The notes beneath the pieces are model-generated. The model was not told the DNA's origin and did not search any database. It was given only the letters and a program-made list of their open reading frames with translations. Source: Kitasatospora sp. SUK 42 (lineage in GTDB: Bacteria > Actinomycetota > Actinomycetes > Streptomycetales > Streptomycetaceae). Taken from it: a DNA stretch of 64,000 nucleotides. Shown piece after piece: positions 24,091 to 34,072 of this stretch (its first letter is position 1; each line of letters opens with the position of its first letter). The position numbers and the translations under genes are program-made. Location: contig NZ_LFMD02000002.1 of assembly GCF_015776785.2 (NCBI RefSeq), positions 1,785,950 through 1,849,949 on the forward strand, in the 5' to 3' direction.

Positions 24091-24512
24091 TCAGTACCGG
24101 TTCCTGGTTTCCGGCCCTTGTCGGCCGTCGGAGCCGTCTTGGCTTCGACGGCTTGCCGGCTGGGGTGGTTGAGCGGTGCGGGCCGACGCGGCGAGGTGCC
24201 GCAGGGCGGTCTCGGTGGCCGGGTCCTGCGCCGGGCTGAGGGCGACGATGCGTTGGCCTGGATCCCCGGGCAGGTCGAAGTTCTCGTAGTGCAGCGCCAG
24301 CACGCCGGCATCGGGGTGTCTGAGGTTCTTGTCCCCGGCGGCCCGCAGTTCCACATCGCCGGCCGCCCAGTGGGTCCGGAAGGACCGGCCGGCAGCGGCC
24401 AGGTCGTCGATCAGCCGTGCCAGTTCGCCGTCCGCCGGGTGACGCGCGCGGACGAGCCGGAGTTGGGCCGCCGTGGCTGCGGCCACCTCGTCCCGCGATC
24501 GGGGGGTGCTCA
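24091..24512 (-). pseudogene. C-terminal half of MmyB-like XRE regulator
   Basis: About 140 residues are readable: DEVAAATAAQLRLVRARHPAD, ELARLIDDLAAAGRSFRTHW, then DKNLRHPDAGVLALHYENFD and LPGDPGQRIVALSP. This is the second half of the MmyB-like ligand domain (the HP-x-G-x-L-x-L-x-Y-x-x-F and PGDPGQR motifs). The helix-turn-helix and first half are missing. At about 24512 the sequence changes to a fragment of another gene read on the opposite strand. It is a broken gene. Confidence 0.75.
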
Positions 24513-24700
24513 CCGCCTCCTTCCAGTCCTCGCACCGGCTGGCCAACCCCTACGGATCGCCGCAGTGGACCCTCTACGGCACGTATCGGTTCGGGCTGGC
24601 CAGGACGGCCACCGGCTGGAAGATCGATGAGATCGTCATGACCGCGCACTGGGGTGAGGGGAACAAGGACGTCCTGGCCCTGGCGGCGAACACGGCCTGA
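24513..24700 (+). pseudogene. C-terminal fragment of SnoaL/NTF2-like protein
   Basis: About 62 residues up to the TGA: LANPYGSPQWTLYGTYRFGL, then ARTATGWKIDEIVMTAHWGE and GNKDVLALAANTA. The order (Y-G-x-Y-x-F-x-L-x-R-T-x-x-G-W-x-I, then W-x-E-G-N) is that of the end of SnoaL-4 type NTF2-fold proteins. The N-terminal half is absent; upstream the strand reads antisense to the MmyB remnant. Confidence 0.65.
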
Positions 24701-24740
24701 CCCACAACATCCCCGCAACGGAGCCACGCCCGACGACGAA

Positions 24741-24780
24741 GCGCTGTCCCGTGAGGCGAAAGGCCTCTCCGGGACAGCGC
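24741..24780 (-). terminator. thiC terminator
   Basis: GCGCTGTCCCG (24741-24751) and CGGGACAGCGC (24770-24780) form an 11-bp stem; an inner GAGG/CCTC pair closes a small loop. It is 11 nt past the thiC stop. Confidence 0.85.
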
Positions 24781-24791
24781 TCGTCGGTACG

Positions 24792-26724
<1,933 letters not shown>

Positions 26725-26810
26725 GCGTCGCAGGCGGTGTTGCCTGCACATGACGCCCAACACCGTAGCGAGCCGATCGCCGCTGGTCCAGATGGCGGCG
26801 CCGGGGAGAA

Positions 26811-26853
26811 CGCCGAGGCCCGGCCCCCGCGGACGGGGTGCCGGGCCTCGGCG
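26811..26853 (-). terminator. terminator after the DUF5326 gene
   Basis: CGCCGAGGCCCGGC (26811-26824) pairs perfectly with GCCGGGCCTCGGCG (26840-26853), 14 bp, 15-nt loop. It lies between the DUF5326 gene and the thiC riboswitch on the minus strand and separates their transcripts. A duplicated GGAGTGCTCCGT follows. Confidence 0.85.
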
Positions 26854-26884
26854 GAGTGCTCCGTGGAGTGCTCCGTGGGGGTTC

Positions 26885-27085
26885 TCAGTTCCTGGCGGCC
26901 TTCTTCACGAGGATCACCACGGCGGCCGCGATGCCGACCACCACCAGCAGCTTGATCAGGATGCTGAGCAGGGCGCCGACCACGCCGAACACGAAGGCGA
27001 TGATGTTCCAGGCCAGGATCAGCACCAGCACCGGGATGACAATGTTGCGCACCCAGGAGGGCAGTGACTTCCAGAGCTCAGCCAT
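26885..27085 (-). CDS. DUF5326 family small membrane protein
   Basis: 66 aa from ATG at 27085, with a GAGAAGAGGAA ribosome site. After MAELWKSLPSWV there are two hydrophobic helices (VIPVLVLILAWNIIAFVFG and LLSILIKLLVVVGIAAAVVIL), and the C-terminus KKAARN is basic and should stay inside. The PSWVRN-like lead and size match the DUF5326 family of streptomycetes, which often lies next to thiC. Function unknown. Confidence 0.8.
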   Translation of the reverse strand: MAELWKSLPSWVRNIVIPVLVLILAWNIIAFVFGVVGALLSILIKLLVVVGIAAAVVILVKKAARN

Positions 27086-27280
27086 GTCGGTTCCTCTTCT
27101 CCCCTCGGGGCCGGCTGCCGTCCGGTGCCGCATCCCGCTGCTTTCTCTCGATGTTTCGATCGTACGGGGGCGCAAGCGGCGGAACGAGGCCCGACGGCCC
27201 GGAGAGAACCCCGAGATCACCCCGACCCGACCCCCCGGAACGACCCCCGAGAAGCGGCGGGGGTGCGGCCCGGGTGCGGC

Positions 27281-27952
27281 TCAGACCGGCCAGGTCTCGC
27301 CCCGCCAGGCGGCGTCCCAGAACATCCACTCGTAGCGCGAGGTGGTGGTGAAGTGCTCCACCACCTTGCGGCGTTCGGCCGCGGAGAGCTCCTCGCCGAG
27401 CCGGTCGGTGAGCGCCAGCACCCGGCGCACCACCAGCTGGAACGCCTCGTCGCCGTAGGTGGCGATCCACTTGGCGTACAGCGGGTTCGGGGAGCCCTGG
27501 GCGAGCAGCGCCTCGCCGACCCGGGCGTAGATCCAGTAGCAGGGCAGCACGGCGCCGAGCGCCTCGGCGAAGGAGCCGCCGTAGACGGTGGCCAGCAGGT
27601 AGCTGGTGTAGGCGCGGGTGGTGGGCAGCACCGGCTCGGCGGCGGCCTGTTCCGCGCTGCCGCCGAAGGCGGTCAGGAACTCGGCGTGCATGCCCTGCTC
27701 GGCGGCCAGCGCGCCGACCGCGTCGTCGGCGAAGGCCCGGACGTCCTCCTCGCCGGGTGCCTTGGCGGCGCAGACGGCGAGCGCGCGGGCGTAGTCGCGC
27801 AGATAGTGCGAGTCCTGGACGACGAAGTGGCGGAAGGCCTCGCGCGGCAGGGTGCCGTCGGTGAGGCCGCCGATGAAGGGGTGCGCGAGGATCTCGGCGT
27901 AGATCGGCTCGATCGACGCCCAGAGCTCCTCGGTCAGGGTCTTGGTGCTCAT
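27281..27952 (-). CDS. tenA: TenA family thiaminase II / aminopyrimidine aminohydrolase
   Basis: 223 aa. TenA-type enzymes hydrolyse amino-pyrimidine breakdown products of thiamine so that the pyrimidine can be re-used. Family residues are visible: FVVQDSHYLRDYARAL (active-site Asp and Tyr), the nucleophile Cys in AVLPCYWIYARVG, and the late Glu in SRYEWMFWDAAW. The location near thiC supports a role in pyrimidine salvage. It shares a likely transcript with the cupin gene (31-nt gap) but lies upstream of, and outside, the TPP riboswitch control. Confidence 0.94.
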   Translation of the reverse strand: MSTKTLTEELWASIEPIYAEILAHPFIGGLTDGTLPREAFRHFVVQDSHYLRDYARALAVCAAKAPGEEDVRAFADDAVGALAAEQGMHAEFLTAFGGSAEQAAAEPVLPTTRAYTSYLLATVYGGSFAEALGAVLPCYWIYARVGEALLAQGSPNPLYAKWIATYGDEAFQLVVRRVLALTDRLGEELSAAERRKVVEHFTTTSRYEWMFWDAAWRGETWPV

Positions 27953-27983
27953 GACGCGACCCTAAACGGTCGGCCCCGAGCGG

Positions 27984-28301
27984 TCAGCCCTCCGGCGGGG
28001 AGAACACCACCAGCACCCGCAGCTCCTCGGTGACGTGGTGGAACCGGTGCGGGGTGCCGGCCGGGACGTACACCACCGTGCCGCGCCCGACGGTCGCGGT
28101 CTCGGCGCCGACGGTCAGCTCGGCGCGGCCGCTGACCACCTGGTAGAGCTCGTCCTGGTCGTGCGCGGTCTGCGGGTCGGTGTCGCCCGGGGAGAGCGCG
28201 TACAGCCCGGCGGACATCCGCGGTTCCCGCAGGAAGCGCAGGTACGCGCCGTCGTTGTCCGACCGTTCGGCGTCCAGTTCGTCCAGCCGGAACAGCTTCA
28301 C
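27984..28301 (-). CDS. cupin domain protein
   Basis: 105 aa from GTG at 28301 with GGAGG upstream. The two cupin motifs are visible: AHDQDELYQVVSGRAELTVG (motif 1, with the spacing H-x4-E) and VYVPAGTPHRFHHV (motif 2, P-x-G-x-x-H). The predicted metal ligands are H, E and H, with D-Q-D in place of the usual first H-x-H. Small single-domain cupin; its reaction is unknown. Likely cotranscribed with tenA. Confidence 0.9.
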   Translation of the reverse strand: MKLFRLDELDAERSDNDGAYLRFLREPRMSAGLYALSPGDTDPQTAHDQDELYQVVSGRAELTVGAETATVGRGTVVYVPAGTPHRFHHVTEELRVLVVFSPPEG

Positions 28302-28410
28302 CTCTGACGTCCTCCCTCGTCCCGTCCACCTCCTGGACCAGTCGCATTCAACACCAACTCGGCAAAGGGGAGCTTCCCCCGGAGCCGGGCGCCTGCCAGT
28401 CTTGGTCGGC

Positions 28411-28791
28411 ATGAAGGGTTTCGTCATCAAGACACTGATCAACGCGGCGGCCATCTGGGTCGCCGCCTGGATCATCAGCGGCATCCAACTCGCCCAGGGC
28501 AAGGCCGACTGGCAGCACAAGACGCTGACGGTGCTCGGCGTCGCGGTGGTGTTCGGCCTCATCAACTGGCTGATCAAGCCGGTGGTGAAGCTGTTCTCGC
28601 TCCCGTTGTTCATCCTCACGCTGGGCCTGATCACCTTCGTGATCAACGCCCTGATGCTGATGCTGACCTCCTGGGCGTCCACCAAGCTCCAGTTGGACTT
28701 CCACGTGGTCAACTTCGGTTCCGCGCTGGTCGGTTCACTGATCATCAGCCTGGTCTCCTGGGGCCTGCACCTGGCCCTGGACGACGACTGA
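28411..28791 (+). CDS. membrane protein of the phage holin 4 (DUF360/YvlD-like) family
   Basis: 126 aa with four hydrophobic segments: VIKTLINAAAIWVAAWIISGI, LTVLGVAVVFGLINWLIKPVV, LPLFILTLGLITFVINALMLMLTSW and ALVGSLIISLVSWGLHL. NWLIKPVVKLFSLPLFILTLGL is the signature of the PF04020-type family found in bacterial chromosomes. Despite the name no lytic role is implied; related proteins are linked to envelope stress. Alone on the plus strand, closed by a terminator. Confidence 0.92.
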   Translation: MKGFVIKTLINAAAIWVAAWIISGIQLAQGKADWQHKTLTVLGVAVVFGLINWLIKPVVKLFSLPLFILTLGLITFVINALMLMLTSWASTKLQLDFHVVNFGSALVGSLIISLVSWGLHLALDDD

Positions 28792-28812
28792 CGACGGTCG
28801 TGCGCACACACG

Positions 28813-28856
28813 GAAGGGGCCCGCGCCCGGTCGTTCCACCGGGTACGGGCCCCTTC
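28813..28856. terminator. bidirectional terminator
   Basis: GAAGGGGCCCG (28813-28823) pairs with CGGGCCCCTTC (28846-28856), and an inner CCCGGT/ACCGGG pair extends the stem after 2-nt bulges. It separates the holin-like gene (+) from ssgA (-). Confidence 0.88.
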
Positions 28857-28902
28857 GTCGTTCCGTCCTTCCCGCCTCCGGCGGCAGCGGCCTCCGGTCC
28901 GC

Positions 28903-29322
28903 TCACCCCGCGTTCTCGCTGAGGATGTCAGCGAGTTGGTCGTCGAGTTGCCGGCCGGTGAGCTCCTGACCCATCGGCACCAGCCGGTCGGTGCGGGCCA
29001 GGAAGGCGATCAGCGGCGTCGCCGGGGAGCGCAGCAGCGCGTCGCCGTTGGGGGAGTGCAGGTTGATGCAGACCTCGGAGAGCTCCCCGCCGACCGGGTG
29101 GATGTGCACGTCGCCCTCGCCGGCCGGCCCGCTCAGACCGTCGAGCAGCAGTTCACGCGCGAAGACCCAGGTGACCGGGGCGTCACCGGGCAGGTGGAAG
29201 GTGAACCGGACCGCGTACGGGTCACCCGGCTCGTACGCCAGGTCCACCACGATGCTGAAGGACAGCTCGGGCGAGACCACGAGGTTCATCACCAGGTGCC
29301 CCTGGACTGTGCTGTGCTGCAT
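28903..29322 (-). CDS. ssgA: SsgA-like sporulation/cell division regulator
   Basis: 139 aa from ATG at 29322. SsgA-like proteins are restricted to sporulating actinomycetes and guide septum placement and peptidoglycan remodelling (SsgA acts with SsgB to position FtsZ). Family text: LVVSPELSFSIVVDLAYEPGDPYAVRFTFHLP, VTWVFARELLLDGL, and IAFLARTDRLVPMGQE. The call as SsgA, rather than another paralogue, rests on the regulator gene of SsgR type directly upstream in the same direction, as in other streptomycetes. The frame is open to 29502, but that part has no family match. Confidence 0.88.
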   Translation of the reverse strand: MQHSTVQGHLVMNLVVSPELSFSIVVDLAYEPGDPYAVRFTFHLPGDAPVTWVFARELLLDGLSGPAGEGDVHIHPVGGELSEVCINLHSPNGDALLRSPATPLIAFLARTDRLVPMGQELTGRQLDDQLADILSENAG

Positions 29323-29552
29323 GGCGCCAGTACCTCTCTTCTGCCCGGCCAACGGTGTGCTGAGGGTCCCGTCGGCGGCCGGACATGTTTTCGACGGTTT
29401 TATGCAAGCAATCCACGTTCGATCCTCATCGTCCACGTTTGGGGATGTAGTGGACAAGGTGTGCTTTTTCAAATGGTGAACGAGGAAGAACCCAAGTGGC
29501 ACAAGGGATGTCCTAGATTGATCGAGATACTTCAGAACCTGAACGAAAAACC
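29323..29552. other. ssgA upstream region
   Basis: 230 bp between ssgR and ssgA, noticeably A/T-richer than average, with no supported gene. It should hold the ssgA promoter, which in relatives depends on SsgR. I cannot point to a specific SsgR site. Confidence 0.4.
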
Positions 29553-30410
29553 TCAGAATACGAACGACGGGCCCATCGCCCCCACGCTGTAGCGAAGTTG
29601 ACGGGCCACGGCGGGCAGCCGGTCGGCCTCGGCGACGGGGAGCGAGAGGGCCATGGTGGCCACCAGCGGACCGATGGTGATGGGGACGGCCGCGCAGACC
29701 GTGCCGAGCACGTACTCCTGACGCTCCAGCACCGGCATGGTGGGCCGCAGCGAGGCGAGCCGCCGCAGCACGACGGCCTCCTCGGTGAGGGTCGAGGGGG
29801 TGAGCCCGACCGGGGGGTGCCGGGCCAGGTGGTCACGACGGTCCTCCTCCGGCAGCTGACCGAGCAGGCACTGGCCGATCGCGTGGGCGTGGGCGGTGGC
29901 CCGGAAGTCCGCCCAGGGCTCGACGGCGGGACGGGACGGGTCCTCGGCGACGTCCACCAGCTGGACCTCGCCGTCCCGGTAGCGCGCGAAGTAGACGGCG
30001 GCACCGAGTTCGTCCCGTAAACACTGCATCCGCTCCCGCAGGCCCTGCCAGCCGGAGCCCCGGCCGTCGGCCCCGTCGTCCGCCCGGCCGAACCCGACCG
30101 CCGACTCCCCGTAGAAGAACCGGCCGTCGGCCCGCCGGAGGTAGCCCTCGTAGGTGAGGGTGCGCAGCAGGTGGTAGGCGGTGCCGAGCGGCAGTCCGGC
30201 CTCGCGGGCCAGCTGCTTGGCGGTCGCGCCCTGGCGGAAGCCGCCGACGGCCTCCAGCAGCCGCAGGGCCCGCTGGACGGATCCGATCAGGGTCGGCCCC
30301 CGGGACGCCCTGGCCCGGGCCGCGGCGCTCCTCGACGCCGTCGTCGTCCTCGGCACCGTCGTGGTCCTCGGCGCCGCCGCGTTCTCGGATGGTTCCGCTG
30401 TCTGATCCAT
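29553..30410 (-). CDS. ssgR: IclR family regulator SsgR
   Basis: 285 aa from ATG at 30410. After a Thr/Arg-rich, repeated N-terminus (PRTTTVPRTTT) comes the IclR winged helix: SVQRALRLLEAVGGFRQGATAKQLAREAGLPLGTAYHLLRTLTYEGYLRR. The effector domain has RDELGAAVYFARYRDGEVQLVDV, HAHAIGQCLLGQLPEEDRRDHL and AAVPITIGPLVATMALSLP. In S. coelicolor SsgR is the activator of ssgA, and the gene pair has the same order here. Divergent from the NUDIX gene at 30623. Confidence 0.9.
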   Translation of the reverse strand: MDQTAEPSENAAAPRTTTVPRTTTASRSAAARARASRGPTLIGSVQRALRLLEAVGGFRQGATAKQLAREAGLPLGTAYHLLRTLTYEGYLRRADGRFFYGESAVGFGRADDGADGRGSGWQGLRERMQCLRDELGAAVYFARYRDGEVQLVDVAEDPSRPAVEPWADFRATAHAHAIGQCLLGQLPEEDRRDHLARHPPVGLTPSTLTEEAVVLRRLASLRPTMPVLERQEYVLGTVCAAVPITIGPLVATMALSLPVAEADRLPAVARQLRYSVGAMGPSFVF

Positions 30411-30622
30411 GGCGCACCCAGCCCCCAAGCCCGAGTCCCTCGCACCGGCCGTCGTCCGGTCCATGCCCAGAGCGGACAAGCGGAGGGGAGGCTCCGATTT
30501 GCCCGATGGTTGAGTATTGGAGCACAGCGGGACCCCGAACGGATGCACCCGACCGGGTCGGCGTTTCGAGCCGCGCCCGGCGCGGGAGACTCCCGCACAA
30601 CGCTCCAGCCCCGGAGGTCGCC

Positions 30623-31165
30623 ATGGGCCCCGACAACCGAACCCCGCCACCGCGCCCGATCGTGAAGCGCACCGCCCGGGCGATCCTGCTGGAACTGGAC
30701 CCGAACGACCCGTACGGCCCGGCCTCGATCGTGCTGATCCGGCGGGTCCGGCCCGGAGCGCCGCACCCGTACTGGATCACCCCCGGCGGCGGGGTCGAGC
30801 GCGGCGACCGCACGGTGGTCGAGGCGCTGCACCGCGAGGTGGACGAGGAACTCGGCGGAAAGATCGTGGACGTGGTGCCCGCCTTCGTCGACACCATCAG
30901 CCACACCCACCACGACGACGGCACGCTGCTCCACCCGCACGGGGTCAAGGTGCAGCACTTCTTCGTCTGCCGACTGGCCTCGATGGACCTCAGCCGGCGG
31001 CACGGGCCCGAGGTGTCGGACCCGAACGGCGAGTACGAGGTGGTCCGGCTGCCGTTCACCCGCGAGGGCGTGACCTCGGTGAACATCGTCCCGCCCCGGC
31101 TGCGGGCGTACCTGGCGTCCAACGTCGAAGGCATCCGCGCCCTCCTCGCGCCCGACCTCGGCTGA
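30623..31165 (+). CDS. NUDIX hydrolase
   Basis: 180 aa from ATG at 30623 with GGAGG upstream. The Nudix box is GGGVERGDRTVVEALHREV followed by DEELGG: the REV-x-EE-x-GG part is canonical, while the first Glu is Asp and there is one extra residue before REV. The metal-binding Glu residues remain, so hydrolysis of a nucleoside-diphosphate-linked compound is expected. Surrounding text RPGAPHPYWITPGGG is typical of the family. It ends 11 nt before the convergent flavohaemoglobin-like gene. Confidence 0.9.
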   Translation: MGPDNRTPPPRPIVKRTARAILLELDPNDPYGPASIVLIRRVRPGAPHPYWITPGGGVERGDRTVVEALHREVDEELGGKIVDVVPAFVDTISHTHHDDGTLLHPHGVKVQHFFVCRLASMDLSRRHGPEVSDPNGEYEVVRLPFTREGVTSVNIVPPRLRAYLASNVEGIRALLAPDLG

Positions 31166-31175
31166 CCCGGGCCGC

Positions 31176-32552
31176 TCAGCCCGCCGCCAGTTCACCGACC
31201 AGGTCGTGCCGGATCCGCTCGGCCGGCACGCCCGAGCGCAGCAGCACGCCGACGCCGCGGCGGACCATCGCGGGCGGGCCGCTGAGCACCGCCTCCCGGC
31301 CCGCCCAGGGACCGAACCGGCCCACCACCTCGGGCAGTTCGCCGGTCAGCGCGCCGCCGGCCGGGCCGGTGCCGGACAGCACCGGCCGCACCGTGAGCCA
31401 GGGGTGGCGGCCGACCAGCTCGCGCAGCCCGTCCGGGCCGTCCAGCGCGTACAGCCCGGCGGCGCGGCGGGCCCCGTAGAACACCTCGACCCGGCGGCCC
31501 GGCACGCCGTACGCGGCCGCCTCCTCGACCAGGGCGCGGACCGGGGCGATCCCGGTGCCTCCGGCCAGGCAGAGCAGATCGGCCCCGGCGGTGTGGTCGA
31601 CGGTCATGGCACCGGCCGCCGGGCCCAGCCGCAGCACGTCCCCGGGGGCGGCCCGGTGGACCAGCGCGTTGCTCACCCAGCCCGCCTGGACGGCCTTGAC
31701 GTGGAAGGTCAGCAGCCCGTCCGGGCGGGGCGCCGAGCCAAAGGAGTAGTGCCGCCAGACCCGTGGCCACCAAGGTGTCTCCAGGGCGCAGTACTGGCCG
31801 GCCCGGAACGGGTACGCCTGGTCCGGGCGGACGGTGATCACCGCGACGTCCGGGGTGTGGCGCTCGTGCCGGACCACCTCGCCGTGCCACCAGGGCGGCG
31901 AGGTGCGGGCGGCCTCCTCGGCGGCCTCGATCATGAGGGTGGAGACCAGCCGGTAGGCCCGGCGCCAGGCCAACTCCGTCCCGACGTCCCAGCGGTGGCC
32001 CGCGTACCGGGCCAGCGCCTGCACCAGGCACTCCCCCACCTGGGCGTAGTGGCCGGTCAGGACGCCGTAGCGGCGGTGGCCGCGGCCGAGCGCGCCCAGC
32101 CGGGCCCGCAGGGCGGCCGGGTCGTCGACGCCGCCGACGGCGGCCAGCAGGGCGCGGAACAGGCGGTCGCGCTGGACGTCCATGGCAGCCGGGAACAGCG
32201 CGCGCAGCTCGGGGTGGTGCAGGAAGAGCAGTGCGTAGAAGTGGCCGGTGGCCCGGTCGGCGACCGGCTCGACCACGGCGAGGCTGGCCCGGATCAGCTC
32301 GACGTCCCTTGTGGTGAGGGGGAGTTCGGCGGTTCCGCCGGCCTCGATGGCGGCGGGCGCAGCCGTCGGCGGCGGAACGGGCTCCAACTCCGGCTCCGGC
32401 TCCAACTCCGGCTCCAACTCCGCCGCCGGCTCCGGTTCCAGCTCCGCCGCCGGCTCCCGCAGGCCCGGGACGGAGGCGGCCCCCGCCGAGCCGCGCCCGG
32501 TGCGGATCAGCAGTGGTCCACGGGACTTCACCGCTATGTTTCGAGTACCCAA
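31176..32552 (-). CDS. globin-coupled FAD/NAD oxidoreductase with EP-rich N-terminus
   Basis: 458 aa from TTG at 32552; GTG at 32531 is an alternative. Residues about 30-75 are a Glu/Leu/Pro repeat (ELEPEPAAELEP, ELEPEPELEP), likely disordered. A globin domain follows (about 78-205): AVVEPVADRATGHFYALLFLHHPELRALFP and the proximal-His helix RRYGVLTGHYAQVGECLVQAL. Then the ferredoxin-reductase part: FAD motif RHYSF, NAD-binding LLCLAGGTGIAPVRAL, and the late SGPPAMV. This is flavohaemoglobin architecture, expected to detoxify nitric oxide or reduce oxygen. Confidence 0.92.
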   Translation of the reverse strand: MGTRNIAVKSRGPLLIRTGRGSAGAASVPGLREPAAELEPEPAAELEPELEPEPELEPVPPPTAAPAAIEAGGTAELPLTTRDVELIRASLAVVEPVADRATGHFYALLFLHHPELRALFPAAMDVQRDRLFRALLAAVGGVDDPAALRARLGALGRGHRRYGVLTGHYAQVGECLVQALARYAGHRWDVGTELAWRRAYRLVSTLMIEAAEEAARTSPPWWHGEVVRHERHTPDVAVITVRPDQAYPFRAGQYCALETPWWPRVWRHYSFGSAPRPDGLLTFHVKAVQAGWVSNALVHRAAPGDVLRLGPAAGAMTVDHTAGADLLCLAGGTGIAPVRALVEEAAAYGVPGRRVEVFYGARRAAGLYALDGPDGLRELVGRHPWLTVRPVLSGTGPAGGALTGELPEVVGRFGPWAGREAVLSGPPAMVRRGVGVLLRSGVPAERIRHDLVGELAAG

Positions 32553-32695
32553 GAGAATCGTTTCGCCTCCGACCGGCCGGCGCCACCTGGCTCGTCTCTG
32601 CTGGCGCCTAGGCAGCGTGGCACGCCCGAACCGCTCCTCCGAGGAATCGCGCGAAGCCCTGACGCCCGGCCCCGGAACGCGCTACTCTCGCACGC

Positions 32696-32743
32696 GCGGC
32701 GGCCGCCCTGTGTGCCGAGCAGCACACCCAGGGCGACCGCCGC
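32696..32743 (-). terminator. terminator of the 2-oxoacid dehydrogenase operon
   Basis: A long G/C stem between 32696-32714 and 32723-32743, with CGCCCTG/CAGGGCG and GCGG/CCGC blocks and small mismatches. It ends 7 nt before the E2 stop codon region at 32750 on the minus strand. Confidence 0.75.
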
Positions 32744-32749
32744 ATGCGC

Positions 32750-34072
32750 TCACAACTGCCGCAGCAGCACCCCCGGATGCTCGACGCAGTCCGCGACGAA
32801 GCGGAGGAACCCGCCCGCCGTCCCGCCGTCGCACACCCGGTGGTCGAAGGTGAACGACAGCTGCGTCACCTCGCGCACCGCCAACTCACCCTGGTACACC
32901 CAGGGTTTGGCCACGATCCGGCCGACCCCGAGCATCGCCGCCTCCGGGTGGTTGAGGATCGGGGTGGAGCCGTCCACGCCGAACACCCCGTAGTTGTTCA
33001 ACGTGAAGGTGCCACCGGTCAGTTCGGCCGGGGAGATCGAGCCGCCGCGCGCCGCCTCGGTCAACCGCCCCAGCTCCTCGCCGAGTTGCTCGGTGGTGCG
33101 GGAGTGCGCGTCCCGCACCACCGGGACGACCAGGCCGCGCTCGCCCTGCGCGGCGAAGCCCAGGTGCACCGCCGAGTGCCGGATGATGCCCGAACCGTCC
33201 TCGGTCACACTGGAGTTGAGCTCGGGGAAGCGCGCCAACGCGACCGTGCAGATCCGCGCCAGCAGCGCCAGAACGCTCACCTTCGGGCCCGGGGTTTCGT
33301 TCAACTGTCGTCGCAGCGCCATCAGTTCGGTGGCGTCCGCGTCCACCCAGCAGGTCGCCGCGGGGATCTCCCGGTGGCTGCGGCTGAGCTTCTCGGCCAC
33401 CGCCTTGCGCAGCCCGCGCAGCGGGACGACGCCCTCCACCACGGCGGGCGCCACCGGTACCGCCGCCGGTACCGCCACCCTGGCCGCGACGGCCCGTTCG
33501 ACGTCCGCCCGCAGGATCAGCCCGTCCGGCCCGCTCCCGGTGAGCGCGGCCAGGTCGACCCCCTGCTCCCGGGCCAGCCGCCGCACCAGCGGCGAGATCA
33601 CCGGCACCACGACGGGAGCCGCCGGGGCCACCGGAGCCACCGGAGTCACCGGGGCCACCGCGACCGGAGCCGTCGCGCCGACCCGGCGCCGTCGCCCGCC
33701 CCGCCCCGGCTCGGCGACCCCGTACCCGACCAGCGGCCGCTCGACCTCGGCGGCCCGCTCGGCCACCGGCGCGGCGGAGACCTCAGGCAGTGCGGCGGCC
33801 TCCGGCAGTACGGCGGCCGACGCGGACGCCACCGCGACCGTCACCAGCGGCGCGCCCACGGCGATCTCCTCGCCCACCTCGCCGTACCGCGCGGTGACCA
33901 CCCCGCCGTACGGGCAGGGCACCTCCACCACGGCCTTGGCGGTCTCCACCTCCACCACCGGCTGGTCGACCGCGACCACCTCGCCGACCTCGACCATCCA
34001 GCGCACCACCTCCGCCCCGGTGAGCCCCTCACCGAGGTCGGGCAGCCGGAACTCCCGCACGACGGGCATCAT
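32750..34072 (-). CDS. bkdC: branched-chain 2-oxoacid dehydrogenase E2 (acyltransferase)
   Basis: 440 aa from ATG at 34072, overlapping the E1beta stop (ATGA). Three parts: one lipoyl domain (FRLPDLGEGL ... VVEVETAKAVVEVPCPYGG, lipoyl-Lys in ETAKA, about residue 44), a peripheral-subunit-binding domain (VISPLVRRLAREQGVDLAALTGSGPDGLILRADVE, about 160-195) joined by Pro/Ala/Val-rich linkers, and the catalytic acyltransferase with FTFDHRVCDGG holding the H-x3-D-G active site. It transfers the acyl group to CoA. Lipoylation would rely on lipB at 6948. Confidence 0.95.
   Translation of the reverse strand: MMPVVREFRLPDLGEGLTGAEVVRWMVEVGEVVAVDQPVVEVETAKAVVEVPCPYGGVVTARYGEVGEEIAVGAPLVTVAVASASAAVLPEAAALPEVSAAPVAERAAEVERPLVGYGVAEPGRGGRRRRVGATAPVAVAPVTPVAPVAPAAPVVVPVISPLVRRLAREQGVDLAALTGSGPDGLILRADVERAVAARVAVPAAVPVAPAVVEGVVPLRGLRKAVAEKLSRSHREIPAATCWVDADATELMALRRQLNETPGPKVSVLALLARICTVALARFPELNSSVTEDGSGIIRHSAVHLGFAAQGERGLVVPVVRDAHSRTTEQLGEELGRLTEAARGGSISPAELTGGTFTLNNYGVFGVDGSTPILNHPEAAMLGVGRIVAKPWVYQGELAVREVTQLSFTFDHRVCDGGTAGGFLRFVADCVEHPGVLLRQL

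Noticed and set aside
28411..28791. Prophage remnant suggested by the holin family name
   Set aside because: The family is chromosomal and not phage-specific; no other phage gene is nearby.
31176..32552. Repeat array resembling CRISPR in the EP-coding DNA
   Set aside because: The repeats are in-frame codons for Glu-Leu-Pro with no spacers.
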